64,000 bases of DNA, from assembly GCA_002173415.2 (NCBI GenBank), contig NHNK02000003.1:145495-209494 (forward strand), written 5' to 3'. This document shows, piece after piece, positions 1-9,928 of the stretch. A program made the position numbers and the translations under genes. Every line of letters starts with the position of its first letter. Within the stretch, counting starts at the first letter, position 1. Below the pieces are notes generated by a model. It saw only the letters and a program-made list of their open reading frames with translations, was not told the origin of the DNA and did not search any database. Source of the DNA: Marinomonas agarivorans. GTDB taxonomy: Bacteria; Pseudomonadota; Gammaproteobacteria; Pseudomonadales; Marinomonadaceae.

Positions 1-1397
1 TCGGGCAAGAACATCTGGTGGGCGCAGGCAAGCCTCTGCGGAAAATGGTTGAAACAGGCCGTTGCCATTCTTTTATTTTGTGGGGGCCTCCTGGTGTTGG
101 TAAAACCACATTTGCCAAATTACTGTCTAATCAATTACAAACGCACTTTTTAGAACTGTCTGCTGTCATGTCTGGCGTTAAAGACATTCGAGCCGCGGTT
201 GAGCAAGCACAACAGCATAAAATGATGGCAAAAGGGCAGACCCTATTGTTCGTTGATGAAGTGCATCGTTTTAATAAAGCGCAGCAGGACGCGTTTTTGC
301 CCTTTATTGAAGATGGTACTTTTCTGTTTGTCGGTGCAACAACCGAAAACCCAGCCTTTGAATTGAATTCCGCCTTGCTATCCCGTGCACGTGTTTATCG
401 GTTAAAAAAACCAAGTGTAGAATCTGTTCGAGACGGTTTACTAAGAGCCTTGCAGGATGCCGACAAAGGCTATGGCGATCGAGAAATTCAGGTAGAGGAA
501 AGCATTGAAGACAATTTTTTAGACGCCATTGCCCATGCGGCCGATGGTGATGTACGTCGCTCCTTGAACTTGTTAGAACTGCTCGTTGATATGGCGGATG
601 AAGAGCAGGGGAAGCTGCGTATCACAGAAGCACATTTATTGGATGTATTGGGGCAAAACTATCGGGCTTTTGATAAAAATGGCGATATGTTTTATGACCA
701 AATTTCTGCGTTTCATAAATCTGTTCGAGGTTCTTCCCCCGATGGCGCTTTGTATTGGTTGGCGAGAATGTTGGATGGTGGCTGTGACCCACTTTATATT
801 GCCAGACGTTTACTGGCCATTGCCTCAGAAGATGTCGGCAATGCAGACCCTAGGGGGTTACAAGTTGCGCTCAACGCATGGGATGTTTTTTTACGAGTCG
901 GGCCAGCAGAAGGCAATCGAGCCATTGCCCAAGCAGCAGTATATTTAGCCGCTGCTCCCAAAAGCAATGCTGTGTATACGGCTTTTAAAAGCGTTATGGC
1001 CGATGTGGCTTCACAACCCAGTTATGAGGTGCCTGAGCATTTGCGTAATGCGCCAACTGAGTTGGCCAAATCCTTGGGACATGGCAAAGAATACCGTTAT
1101 GCCCATGACGAAGCCGATGCCTACGCCGCAGGAGAGTCATATTTACCGCGTGAATTGTCACAGACAAGATACTACCAACCAACGGATCGTGGGTTGGAGA
1201 AGAAAATTGGTGAAAAACTGGCTTGGTTGGCAGAGCTAGACGAGCAAAGTCCACAGCGGCGCTACTTTGATTTAGTAGATAAGGATTTAGTAGATAAGGA
1301 CTTAGTAGGTAAGGATTCAATGGGCCATGATGCAATGGGTTATGATTCAATGAGCAATCCCACTAACTCAAGAATGAACAATGAGGATGAGTTATGA
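1..1397 (+). CDS. rarA: Replication-associated recombination protein A (RarA/MgsA), 5' end outside window
   Basis: AAA+ ATPase of the clamp-loader family that acts at stalled replication forks and on single-stranded DNA gaps. The frame is open from base 3 and already reads like the RarA N-terminus ([12 protein letters not shown]), so the true start lies upstream and the first codons are missing. Walker [10 protein letters not shown] is encoded near 82-108, Walker [12 protein letters not shown] near 244-276, followed by the GATTENP sensor and the C-terminal tetramerisation region. The normal protein ends near the sequence WLAELDE. Here it is extended by about 40 residues that include six degenerate pentapeptides (separate entry). 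The stop overlaps the crcB start (ATGA), so the two are probably co-translated. Confidence 0.93.
   Translation, partial: GQEHLVGAGKPLRKMVETGRCHSFILWGPPGVGKTTFAKLLSNQLQTHFLELSAVMSGVKDIRAAVEQAQQHKMMAKGQTLLFVDEVHRFNKAQQDAFLPFIEDGTFLFVGATTENPAFELNSALLSRARVYRLKKPSVESVRDGLLRALQDADKGYGDREIQVEESIEDNFLDAIAHAADGDVRRSLNLLELLVDMADEEQGKLRITEAHLLDVLGQNYRAFDKNGDMFYDQISAFHKSVRGSSPDGALYWLARMLDGGCDPLYIARRLLAIASEDVGNADPRGLQVALNAWDVFLRVGPAEGNRAIAQAAVYLAAAPKSNAVYTAFKSVMADVASQPSYEVPEHLRNAPTELAKSLGHGKEYRYAHDEADAYAAGESYLPRELSQTRYYQPTDRGLEKKIGEKLAWLAELDEQSPQRRYFDLVDKDLVDKDLVGKDSMGHDAMGYDSMSNPTNSRMNNEDEL
1269..1358 (+). repeat. Six degenerate 15-bp tandem repeats at the 3' end of rarA
   Basis: Six in-frame 15-bp units (1269, 1284, 1299, 1314, 1329, 1344) encode the pentapeptides [25 protein letters not shown] and DSMSN. 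The first two units are identical and the later ones progressively diverged, as expected of slippage followed by decay. Because the unit is a multiple of three, copy-number change lengthens the RarA tail without shifting the frame. Confidence 0.85.
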
Positions 1398-1783
1398 GTC
1401 TCTACATGATGGTTGCTTTGGGTGGCGCGTTAGGGGCGATGGCGCGCTTTGCTTTAGGTAAGTGGTTAACAGCTTCGCTATCCGGTGTTGGCTTGTGGTC
1501 TGCGTTTCCTTGGGCGACCTTTTCGATTAATGTCATTGGCAGTTTGGCAATGGGTTTCGCATTTGTTTTATTGACGGAAAAAATAACGAGTTGGGAAGCG
1601 TATCGTCCATTAATCATGGTGGGCTTTTTGGGTGGTTTTACTACTTTTTCTACTTTTTCCTTAGAAATCCTTTCGCTTATTAATCAACAGGCTTGGCTAA
1701 GTGCCTTAAGCTATTTATCATTGAGTTGCTTCTGTGGGGTAGCGGGCGCAGCACTCGGGATTTTTCTGGGTCGCTTGCTATAA
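1394..1783 (+). CDS. crcB: Fluoride channel CrcB/Fluc
   Basis: Small four-helix inner-membrane protein of 129 residues, the usual size for Fluc channels, which work as antiparallel dimers that export fluoride. The N-terminal [10 protein letters not shown], the helix-2 [12 protein letters not shown] and the family signature [13 protein letters not shown] (about residues 76-88) are all present; the paired Phe and polar track residues form the fluoride pathway in characterised members. The start ATG overlaps the rarA stop. No fluoride riboswitch can sit immediately upstream because the gene begins inside rarA, so expression is presumably constitutive with rarA. Confidence 0.93.
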   Translation: MSLYMMVALGGALGAMARFALGKWLTASLSGVGLWSAFPWATFSINVIGSLAMGFAFVLLTEKITSWEAYRPLIMVGFLGGFTTFSTFSLEILSLINQQAWLSALSYLSLSCFCGVAGAALGIFLGRLL

Positions 1784-3136
<1,353 letters not shown>

Positions 3137-3292
3137 TCCGGTCTCTTTCCCAGTCATGATGGAAATAACATCACGGGAATAACATCGTTGGAATAACATC
3201 GCGGCGGAATGCCTCTGATCTTGTTGGATTTGAGCTGTTCCGTCTTTTTAGTATTTTTGATTTACAATCATCAACAAAATAAAGGCATTACT

Positions 3293-4054
3293 ATGGCAGG
3301 AAAGGTTTATCTGATCGGCGGTGGCCCTGGCGATCCAGAACTATTGACCTTGAAAGCACACCGTCTGCTGGCTCAAGCCGATGTGGTTCTTTATGATCGT
3401 TTGGTTGGCGATCGCATCATTGCCTTAATACCTCCTACCGCAGAGGCTTTGTATGTTGGCAAAGCCAGATCAAAACACAGTTTACCGCAAGCCGATATCA
3501 ATACGTTATTGTGTGCCAAAGCAAAGGAAGGTAAGCAAGTTGTGCGCCTTAAAGGCGGTGACCCTTTTATTTTTGGGCGTGGTGGTGAAGAAATAGAAGA
3601 GCTTGTCGAAGCCGGTGTGAGTTTTGAAGTGGTACCAGGAGTCACTGCGGCGGCAGGCTGTGCAGCCTATGCCGGTATTCCTTTAACGCACAGGGATTAT
3701 GCACAATCGGTGCGTTTTGTTACAGGTCATTTAAAAGATGGTTCAACGGATTTGCCTTGGGAAGAGTTGGTTTATCCAGCACAAACCTTGGTTATTTACA
3801 TGGGGCTGACTGGACTTGCGGAAACGGCAATAAAACTCATGGAACACGGTATGAGAGCAACTATGCCAGTTGCTGTAGTAGAAAAAGGCACAACGCCAGA
3901 GCAAAGAGTATTTACGGCGACAATTGCAGACATTAATGATGTTGTGCTAGCAAATAATGTGGTTTCCCCAAGCTTATTAATCATAGGCGATGTGGTTGAG
4001 TTACGAGATCGTCTTGCATGGTTTAGTAAAGAGAGTTTAGTAAAGAAAGTTTAG
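3293..4054 (+). CDS. cobA: Uroporphyrinogen-III C-methyltransferase (SUMT)
   Basis: S-adenosylmethionine-dependent methyltransferase that methylates uroporphyrinogen III at C2 and C7 to give precorrin-2, the entry to siroheme and cobalamin. Signature elements are the N-terminal [18 protein letters not shown] glycine loop, the VVLYDRLV strand, the [16 protein letters not shown] loop and the VPGVTAAAG motif. The frame is open from 3209, but ATG 3293, preceded by AAAGG and opening with [10 protein letters not shown], matches the family start. No CysG dehydrogenase/chelatase domain is fused. The C-terminus runs into a 14-bp tandem repeat that supplies the stop codon. Urogen III made by hemC/hemD, elsewhere in this window, is its substrate. 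Confidence 0.93.
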   Translation: MAGKVYLIGGGPGDPELLTLKAHRLLAQADVVLYDRLVGDRIIALIPPTAEALYVGKARSKHSLPQADINTLLCAKAKEGKQVVRLKGGDPFIFGRGGEEIEELVEAGVSFEVVPGVTAAAGCAAYAGIPLTHRDYAQSVRFVTGHLKDGSTDLPWEELVYPAQTLVIYMGLTGLAETAIKLMEHGMRATMPVAVVEKGTTPEQRVFTATIADINDVVLANNVVSPSLLIIGDVVELRDRLAWFSKESLVKKV

Positions 4055-4076
4055 TGAAGAGAGTTTAGTAAAGAGA
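4021..4076 (+). repeat. Four 14-bp tandem repeats spanning the cobA stop codon
   Basis: Four near-identical copies of GTTTAGTAAAGAGA (4021, 4035, 4049, 4063) with one or two substitutions. The stop codon TAG of cobA (4052-4054) lies in the third copy. Because 14 is not a multiple of three, gain or loss of a unit changes the reading frame at the extreme C-terminus. Confidence 0.85.
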
Positions 4077-4156
4077 ACTCAATAAATGAAACCAAATAGC
4101 TAAGATTTATTAATGAATAAGATTTAGCGTCCAGAGCTCTACTGTAGAAAAGGCGA

Positions 4157-4471
4157 TTAAAGACAGTTTTTTGGTTTGGGCAAGCCTGCTAATTTAGCAA
4201 TGAGTTTGGCAGGACTGCCCGGAAACAACATCATCAGATACATGCTTTTGCCTTTTTCTGCCCCTAATTTTTTAGCGACTGCTTTTACTAATGGCCGCAT
4301 GGCGGGTGATAGTTCGAATTCAGTATAAAAGTCTCGTAATAAATAAATAATTTCCCAGTGATCGTCCGTCAGTTCGATGCCTTCTTCGGCCGCAAGCGTA
4401 CGGGCAATATCTTGATTCCAATCGGCTAGATTAAGCAAATAGCCTTCTTTATCCAGTTTGACGTCTGCCAT
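4157..4471 (-). CDS. tusE: Sulfurtransferase TusE (DsrC/TusE family)
   Basis: Small cytoplasmic sulfur carrier of 104 residues that takes persulfide sulfur from TusBCD and hands it to MnmA for 2-thiolation of the wobble uridine in tRNA(Lys, Glu, Gln). The C-terminus KPKNCL carries the penultimate Cys conserved in the family; the body has the DsrC landmarks LNLADWN, ELTDDHWEIIYLLRDFY and KLAGLPKP. The second Cys of true dissimilatory DsrC is absent, favouring the TusE role. It is the last gene of a leftward cluster with tusB, tusC and tusD. Confidence 0.93.
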   Translation of the reverse strand: MADVKLDKEGYLLNLADWNQDIARTLAAEEGIELTDDHWEIIYLLRDFYTEFELSPAMRPLVKAVAKKLGAEKGKSMYLMMLFPGSPAKLIAKLAGLPKPKNCL

Positions 4472-4516
4472 TACCCTTACTCGCTGTTGTTTGTGTTACT
4501 CATAATCATATGGCTA

Positions 4517-4867
4517 TTACCAAGCGATGTGATCGTACTTTTCTGTGATGGTTACCCATTGTGCCGCATTAATGAGCTGATAAGGCTGTGCTTTACTTTT
4601 GTCCTTATTTGAGCCTTCATCTAACTGTTCGATGGCAGTGAAACCATTGGTATTTTGAGTAATGCCAAAAACAGCGGCGTCTTCTGCTAATAAATACACT
4701 GGAATGTGTAACTCGTGGGCTTTTGTTAGCACGGGGTCTTGCCTTTGAGCCCTTAACACACCTTCTTCAATAAGCAAGATTGCATCGCCAGTTTGCAGAC
4801 TCAATAGTATGTCTCGAGTGCAGGATTCGGAATAATTGCAGCAATTGATTTGGTGTAAACGCGACAT
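4517..4867 (-). CDS. tusB: Sulfurtransferase complex subunit TusB
   Basis: Subunit of the TusBCD heterohexamer in the tRNA 2-thiouridine sulfur relay. This 116-residue protein has the family start MSRLHQINC and the DAILLIEEGVL strand, and ends with the characteristic DHIAW. It is longer than many TusB proteins (about 95 residues) because of a polar insertion near residues 75-92. It starts two bases after tusC ends, indicating co-translation. Identification rests on position and motifs, since TusB is poorly conserved. Confidence 0.85.
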   Translation of the reverse strand: MSRLHQINCCNYSESCTRDILLSLQTGDAILLIEEGVLRAQRQDPVLTKAHELHIPVYLLAEDAAVFGITQNTNGFTAIEQLDEGSNKDKSKAQPYQLINAAQWVTITEKYDHIAW

Positions 4868-4868
4868 A

Positions 4869-5207
4869 TTAAAACCTCAATACACAAGCATGGCGAGTGA
4901 GTATATCTTGCCACTCTGTGTGTGTAACAGGTGTGGCTAGTGGCGAGATGGATAGCCCTTCCACTTCGATGGCAGGAACATACAACTTATCAATGTCATA
5001 AAACTCAAAGCTTGGCAGCATTTTATACAGAGCTTTACCATGTTGATGGCTTGACTGTTGCTCGTTCAGTAATAAGGCAACCCCTGCGCCTGAAAAAGCA
5101 AAAGCAACGGGCTGTTCAAATGTCGCTAGCACAAGAGCCAGTTCTAGGCCTTCTTTAGCCGCCAAACCTTGGTAGGGAGATGAGGTGATATGAATTAACG
5201 TTGTCAT
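4869..5207 (-). CDS. tusC: Sulfurtransferase complex subunit TusC
   Basis: Second subunit of TusBCD, a DsrE/F-like fold of 112 residues. It shows the family landmarks: N-terminal ITSSPYQGLAAKEGLELALVLATFEQPVAFAF (broken here only for naming), the GVALLLNEQ strand, and a YDIDKLYVP segment, as in the E. coli protein. TusC lacks the active-site Cys, consistent with its structural role. It sits between tusD and tusB; unlike E. coli, where the genes abut, about 110 bp separate it from tusD, leaving room for an internal promoter. Confidence 0.85.
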   Translation of the reverse strand: MTTLIHITSSPYQGLAAKEGLELALVLATFEQPVAFAFSGAGVALLLNEQQSSHQHGKALYKMLPSFEFYDIDKLYVPAIEVEGLSISPLATPVTHTEWQDILTRHACVLRF

Positions 5208-5318
5208 AGGTGCCTTGCTTGCTGTATTCGTTTTTGCTCTTTTTTTGCTCTAATAGTAATAGTAGGTAAGGTTATTTTAACGTGTCAGGTGGCGTTTCAT
5301 TCTTTATTGCATTAAAAG

Positions 5319-5711
5319 TTAATTAAAAGTGATTAATTTATCGCTGTCATTCATGAGTGCAACCAAAGAGCCTAACCCTTCCAAGGTAAAGCCATCGGCA
5401 AGAGTTGCAACCGTTTCTTCATAGCGTTGGCTTTCGGTTTCATTTATAACACCTCGACCAACGGCTGCGGCGATGCATAATGACAATGGAATATTATTCG
5501 TCTGTCCAAACACTTGCCAAGCGGTTTGAATATTAAATTCATCTCTTGCCACTTGGTTCAGCTTATTACCAATTAAGACTGAATCTTGATAGAAAAAAAC
5601 ACCGAGCAGTTGGTGTTTTGAATTAGCAATAATTGCCTGTGCAAATGTTAGTGCAGAATGGCAGGCCCGACTTGAAAATGGCGATCCTTTTATCAATAGT
5701 GCGTAGCGCAT
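5319..5711 (-). CDS. tusD: Sulfurtransferase complex subunit TusD
   Basis: Catalytic subunit of TusBCD that receives the persulfide from TusA and passes it to TusE. ATG 5711, giving MRYALLIKGSPF, was chosen because it matches the family start; an in-frame ATG six codons upstream is possible. The LCIAAAVGRGV segment holds the conserved active-site Cys, followed by FTLEGLG near the C-terminus. Length is 130 residues, normal for the family. It is the first gene of the leftward tusD-tusC-tusB-tusE series. Confidence 0.9.
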   Translation of the reverse strand: MRYALLIKGSPFSSRACHSALTFAQAIIANSKHQLLGVFFYQDSVLIGNKLNQVARDEFNIQTAWQVFGQTNNIPLSLCIAAAVGRGVINETESQRYEETVATLADGFTLEGLGSLVALMNDSDKLITFN

Positions 5712-5814
5712 TGATGATATCTCTTGCAATAATAAGAAAAGGTCACCTAGGTGACCTCTTCGATAGTATCATTTATTGCTTGATGCAATGAGAGCAACTC
5801 GCAAGAAATGGGTA

Positions 5815-6474
5815 TTAGTCATCACTTGCCATGCCAAGTAGGCTTAGTAGGCTGATGAATAAGTTATAGATGGAAACATACAGTGTCACTGTTGCCATAA
5901 CATAGTTAACGTCATCGCCACCACGCACGATTTCACCAGTTTGGTATAAAATCATCGCTGCAGAAAATAGTGCGAAGCCTACAGAAATGAAGATTTGCAG
6001 TGCTGGCATTTGTACGAAGAAACCAAGAATAACGGCGAACAACAGAACAAAGAAGCCAACAGTTAAGAAGCCACTCAAGAAACTAAAATCTTTTTTCGAA
6101 ATTAGTGCATAAGCAGACAAACCTAAGAAGGATAAACCTGTTAATGCCAAGGCACTCATAATCAAAGAAGCGCCATTAGCCAAACTTAGGAACATATTTA
6201 AAATAGGACCTAACGTGAATCCCATAAAACCGGTTAGGGCGAATACACACAAAATGCCTATGCCGCTATTTTGGAATTTACTGGTCAGGAATAACAATCC
6301 ATAGAAACCTACCAAAGTAATGATAAGACCTGGATGCGGTAAATTTAAAACCATACTGATGCCAGCCGTAAACGCACTGAACAATAAGGTTAAAGCCAAA
6401 AGACCATAGGTGTTTCTCAAGGTTTTGCTAATCGCTTGAGAAGAACCCGTTGAAACAGCGTCGGTATATCTCAT
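5815..6474 (-). CDS. yccA: Bax inhibitor-1/YccA family membrane protein
   Basis: Integral membrane protein of 219 residues with seven predicted hydrophobic helices. The C-terminal part ends with ATVTLYVSIYNLFISLLSLLG, the BI-1 family signature containing the paired acidic/aromatic region. In E. coli YccA is a substrate and modulator of FtsH and lies beside tusE, the same neighbourhood seen here. A good ribosome binding site (AGGAG) precedes ATG 6474. A YbhL-type paralogue is possible; the family assignment is secure but the exact orthology is not. Confidence 0.88.
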   Translation of the reverse strand: MRYTDAVSTGSSQAISKTLRNTYGLLALTLLFSAFTAGISMVLNLPHPGLIITLVGFYGLLFLTSKFQNSGIGILCVFALTGFMGFTLGPILNMFLSLANGASLIMSALALTGLSFLGLSAYALISKKDFSFLSGFLTVGFFVLLFAVILGFFVQMPALQIFISVGFALFSAAMILYQTGEIVRGGDDVNYVMATVTLYVSIYNLFISLLSLLGMASDD

Positions 6475-6845
6475 TTTTTTACTCCTACCACTGATTAAAT
6501 GAAATTATAGCAAATCTTTATCGAACTAATATGGCGATCTTAACTTAAAAACTCAAGGGCTGTGATGATATTTTTATGACGATAACAGCAGAAAATCGCC
6601 TATTTTTACATTACGCAGAGGGTAAAAAGTAGGTTCACATTTTTTGTAAGAGGCGGCTATCACCTTCGATAGGAATTTGTGTTGATTATGAAATTAGGAT
6701 TCAAAAAAGCGCTACAAGCAAAGACGATGTAGCGCTAAGTGTTTGTGGCGTTTTTCTCTTTGCTATTATAGCGAATATTTCTATTGGGCAGCATGGTTCA
6801 AATAATCACTTTAATAGAAAGGAATCACTTAATAAAAAGAGTGAT
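6475..6845. other. Intergenic region between yccA and hpf
   Basis: A 371-bp gap with no convincing gene on either strand. It holds the hpf terminator (separate entry) and, nearer yccA, an AT-rich stretch likely to contain the yccA promoter; no single promoter stands out clearly. Confidence 0.6.
6701..6736 (-). terminator. Rho-independent terminator after hpf
   Basis: Read on the minus strand, AGCGCTAC and GTAGCGCT form a perfect 8-bp stem (6736-6729 with 6715-6708) around a 13-base loop, immediately followed by a run of six T. It lies about 110 bp downstream of the hpf stop and before the yccA promoter region. Confidence 0.8.
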
Positions 6846-7163
6846 CTAAGAGGCAACCATCGGCTTTTGATGATTCGCACTTTGTTTGGTTTTGTGTTTG
6901 TTTATTTGACGAGCCAACTTTTCTGCCATAGCGTCAATAGCATGGAATAATCGATTCTCTGATGCGGCAACGGCAAATAACTCTTTGCCCGGTAAGTGAA
7001 TTCTTGCTTCTGCTTTTTGCTCATGATTGTCTTGCATGAGTGTGACTTGTATGGTGGTAATTTGATCGGTAAGACGGCTTAACTTATCCATTTTTTCATT
7101 GATGTGTTCTTTTAAGGCGGGAGTAATATCGACATGGTGTCCTGTAATGTTGATAGTATACAT
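6846..7163 (-). CDS. hpf: Ribosome hibernation promoting factor (short HPF/YfiA family)
   Basis: Protein of 105 residues that binds the 30S subunit near the decoding centre and silences ribosomes in stationary phase or stress. The start MYTINITGHHVDITPALKEHI and the conserved EARIHLPGKELFAVAASENRLFHAIDAM segment (split here by hyphenation only in reading) are the S30AE/HPF hallmarks. Its length matches short HPF rather than the long form with a dimerisation domain. It is monocistronic, with its own terminator. In many bacteria hpf follows rpoN, but here it stands alone, so it could also be a YfiA-like paralogue. Confidence 0.9.
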   Translation of the reverse strand: MYTINITGHHVDITPALKEHINEKMDKLSRLTDQITTIQVTLMQDNHEQKAEARIHLPGKELFAVAASENRLFHAIDAMAEKLARQINKHKTKQSANHQKPMVAS

Positions 7164-7483
7164 ACCGTTTTCTCCTTTCTGTAAATGGTGTTAACAACAG
7201 TCTAGTAAAACCAGACCCCGTTTATTCAGCATAGGAAGCGAATGTACTTTCGTCAAAGACCATTTGTTGGAGATTCGTAGACTTTTGTTCTACCTCAAAC
7301 AATAAAAATTAACTTGGATTTTAGTGTGACATCAGGCGCAATTTGCTACACTCTGTTTACTATTTGGTTGTAAATATGCAATCCATTTAACTATTAGAGT
7401 CAATTTCAGTTTGTAGTCAATTTAAATAAAAGTTGTAATCAATTTTAAAAGTCTTGTCATTGAGAAAGCGGTGTCCTTTTCAT
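7164..7483. other. Divergent intergenic region upstream of hpf and the dnaT-like gene
   Basis: A 320-bp AT-rich gap between divergently transcribed genes. It must hold both promoters, but I see no unambiguous -35/-10 pair, RNA gene or repeat in it. Confidence 0.5.
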
Positions 7484-8350
7484 ATGTCTCAGAATGATTT
7501 TATTCTTCCTGTTTCTTTCCAAGCTGCCCAGAAAATAGGCCTAGAAGAATCTGTGCTATTGGCTTTTTTACAGCAAAAAATGTTCTTAACGTCGACTAGT
7601 TCATTACAAATTGGTTTAACCGAACTGTCTTCTCAGCTTGCCTTTTGGACTCCTCAAGTACTGTTACGGATTTTGTCTAATTTGCAGGCTCATCAACTAT
7701 TGCAGTTCGAGCGCTCGGCGGACAGTTTAATTATTACTTTAGCGGCTGAAAATATTGATCAACATGTCAAAAATCAGCCTAAAAAGGCGATTGCAGAGCA
7801 GGCTATAACAACAGCTAAGTCAGGCAAAAAAACAAACTCAGACAACGAATTACTTCATAAAGTCAATCGCTTGCAGCAGGTAGCTAGGCAGAAAACAGAT
7901 CAAGACCCTCAATATCATACACATGTGCAAATAAAGGCCAATACAAGTAATGATGTTGATAATGTTATTACGCCTCCGATGACAGAGCCAACAAAACATA
8001 ATCGTCGTGGTGTATCCGATTTTGATTTATACCTCGAGCAACAAGAACGAACTCGCCAACCGGATCAATGGCAGCCAGAAACAGGAACACTAGAGCAAAT
8101 TAATCAAGCCGGTATTCCTCATGATTTTGCGTTGCAACTGCAAACTGAGTTTCTGTTACGAATTAAAGAGCAAAGAAAAAATGTTCGTACATGGAACAGT
8201 GAATTCTTTAAATATGTAAAACGTCAATGGCAGTACAAACAAACGGATCGGAATTCCTATGAAGGCGCCTCAAACAGCACATACCATTCTCGAACCTCTA
8301 AAGAGCAAGTTAGCGATGCACTCTCAAACATCCACGACACAGACTGGTAA
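7484..8350 (+). CDS. DnaT-like primosomal/ssDNA-binding protein
   Basis: Protein of 288 residues whose C-terminal third resembles the DnaT ssDNA-binding domain (WQPETGTLEQINQAGIPHDF ... WNSEFFKYVKRQW, about residues 200-255). In E. coli DnaT works with PriA/PriB to reload DnaB at collapsed forks. The N-terminal region (FLQQKM ... LTELSSQLAFWTPQVLLRILSNLQ) has a winged-helix-like helical pattern; the middle is low-complexity and polar. ATG 7484 (MSQNDF) was chosen over an upstream TTG because no ribosome site supports the latter. The next gene, P-like, overlaps its 3' end, so the two may form a primosome-loading pair. Orthology to DnaT is an inference from the domain pattern. Confidence 0.72.
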   Translation: MSQNDFILPVSFQAAQKIGLEESVLLAFLQQKMFLTSTSSLQIGLTELSSQLAFWTPQVLLRILSNLQAHQLLQFERSADSLIITLAAENIDQHVKNQPKKAIAEQAITTAKSGKKTNSDNELLHKVNRLQQVARQKTDQDPQYHTHVQIKANTSNDVDNVITPPMTEPTKHNRRGVSDFDLYLEQQERTRQPDQWQPETGTLEQINQAGIPHDFALQLQTEFLLRIKEQRKNVRTWNSEFFKYVKRQWQYKQTDRNSYEGASNSTYHSRTSKEQVSDALSNIHDTDW

Positions 8351-9068
8351 TCAAAATCATCAGCAATCACAAGAACATCATGATGGGAAAGAACAACAAA
8401 CTCGTGTTTTAGTGAATATGCTGTTTGCACGCTTCAAGGCAATTTATACCCATAAATTTGCCTCAGCTTACTCTTCCTCTGATGATGTAAAATTGGCAAA
8501 AAGGGAGTGGGCCATTGCGATTAAAGGTTTGCCTGAACCCTTGTTGGCTTTTGCTGTTGAAAGAGTAAAAGAAACGTGTGCTTGGCCTCCAACGATTGCT
8601 GAATTTTTGCAGCTGATTAACACTGCCTACAGTGTTTACGGATTGCCTTCCCCTCGAGAGGCATATTTAGAAGCCTGTCAATGTCGGATTAATCCATTAG
8701 AATTCCGTTGGAGTCATGCTGTTGTTTATCATGCAGGTGCAAAAGCTGGTTGGTACAACCTTCGTGCTGAAGAAGAAGTAAAAAGCTGGCCAGCGTTTGA
8801 GAAGGCGTATGACGAATTGGTTGCCCAAGTCATGCAGGGACAACGCTTCTCTATTCCTGTTGTCCCGTTAATAGAAAATCAACAGGAGAACGAATTTACA
8901 CAGTTAATGGCACAACTAATGGAAGAAACGTCATTATCTGAGGCCGAAATCGCGCAATTGCTTTACTACACGCAAAAAACCAAAGGAACGGGCATCAGGG
9001 CGAAGTACCGTCAACAGAGTCAAGCCAACCTAGCAAGTCAAAATATTCACTTTACTCTGCCAGAGTAG
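8316..9068 (+). CDS. Replication protein P-like (helicase-loader family)
   Basis: About 250 residues. The segment MLFARFKAIYTHKF ... WPPTIAEFLQL resembles the lambda-P-type replication proteins that bring DnaB to an origin or fork, and these often follow a DnaT-like gene. ATG 8316 (MHSQTS) is preceded by AAAGAG at suitable distance; an earlier in-frame ATG at 8259 is possible. Both overlap the end of the upstream gene in another frame, indicating translational coupling. No integrase or structural phage gene lies nearby, so this looks like a resident chromosomal pair rather than an active prophage. Function is inferred from weak family resemblance. Confidence 0.62.
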   Translation: MHSQTSTTQTGNQNHQQSQEHHDGKEQQTRVLVNMLFARFKAIYTHKFASAYSSSDDVKLAKREWAIAIKGLPEPLLAFAVERVKETCAWPPTIAEFLQLINTAYSVYGLPSPREAYLEACQCRINPLEFRWSHAVVYHAGAKAGWYNLRAEEEVKSWPAFEKAYDELVAQVMQGQRFSIPVVPLIENQQENEFTQLMAQLMEETSLSEAEIAQLLYYTQKTKGTGIRAKYRQQSQANLASQNIHFTLPE

Positions 9069-9186
9069 ACCCAAAGCGCAAACATAAATAAAAATTATTT
9101 AAGTAGATAACGGATATCTCTTGTTGGGGCTGGGCGTTATAGCTTATATTGGTGACTCACGTGAAACCAAAGCAAGAGGTCGAATT

Positions 9187-9840
9187 ATGCTGAAAGTTTT
9201 AATTGTTGATGACCATGAAATCGTCAGTACAGGGATTAGTCGTATGCTGCAGGATGTTGGTGATATTGAAGTGGTTGGCTGTGCCATAGATGGAGAAACC
9301 GCTATTTCAATGGTTGAAGAACTTTCGCCTGATATTGTTTTGATGGATGTGCATATGCCTGGGATAGGTGGTTTAGGTGCCACAAAAGAAATTAAGCGTA
9401 TGGCACCGAAGGTCAAGGTGATTGCATTGTCTGCCCTTGATGATAATCCTTATCCAGCAAAGCTCGTTGAAGCCGGAGCATCAGGCTACATTACAAAAGG
9501 CGTTGCTTTGAAAGAAATGCTAACCGCTATCGAAAAAGTCGCTAAAGGCCAAAAATACGTCAGTGTTGATGTGGCTCAGAAAATGGCACTTGCCCATGTC
9601 GTAAAAGAAGAGAATGAATCGCCACTGGATGTCCTGTCAGATAGAGAGCTGCAAATTGCTCAAATGATTGTTGACTGTCAAAAAGTACAAGACATAGCCG
9701 ACAGCCTGCATCTGAGTGCGAAAACCGTGAATACCTATCGTTACCGAGTGTTTGATAAATTAAAGATAAACAGTGATGTTGAGCTAGCACGCCTAGCCAT
9801 GCGTCACCAACTATTGGGCATGGTCAAAGATGAAGTGTAA
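9187..9840 (+). CDS. uvrY: Response regulator GacA/UvrY
   Basis: LuxR/FixJ-type response regulator of 217 residues. It has an N-terminal receiver domain with acidic pocket VDDHE, phospho-acceptor Asp in VLMDVHMPG (about residue 54), then Thr/Lys switch positions. The C-terminal DNA-binding HTH contains LSDRELQIAQMIV and AKTVNTYRYRVFDKL. ATG 9187 (MLKVLIVDDHE) was chosen; the longer frame adds no family sequence. With sensor BarA/GacS it activates the small RNAs of the Csr/Rsm system. Location directly upstream of uvrC, as in E. coli and Pseudomonas, strengthens the call. Confidence 0.95.
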   Translation: MLKVLIVDDHEIVSTGISRMLQDVGDIEVVGCAIDGETAISMVEELSPDIVLMDVHMPGIGGLGATKEIKRMAPKVKVIALSALDDNPYPAKLVEAGASGYITKGVALKEMLTAIEKVAKGQKYVSVDVAQKMALAHVVKEENESPLDVLSDRELQIAQMIVDCQKVQDIADSLHLSAKTVNTYRYRVFDKLKINSDVELARLAMRHQLLGMVKDEV

Positions 9841-9928
9841 CCGTTTTTTATCACTTTTCTGAGAGTGGTAAAATGCAAGGCTACTAGCAATACGTAACAA
9901 AGCACGCAAGAAATAGACAGAGGCCTTC

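Noticed and set aside
994-1350. Long antisense frame within rarA
   Set aside because: Mirror of the repeat-bearing rarA 3' end; no start signal and low-complexity leucine/asparagine repeats.
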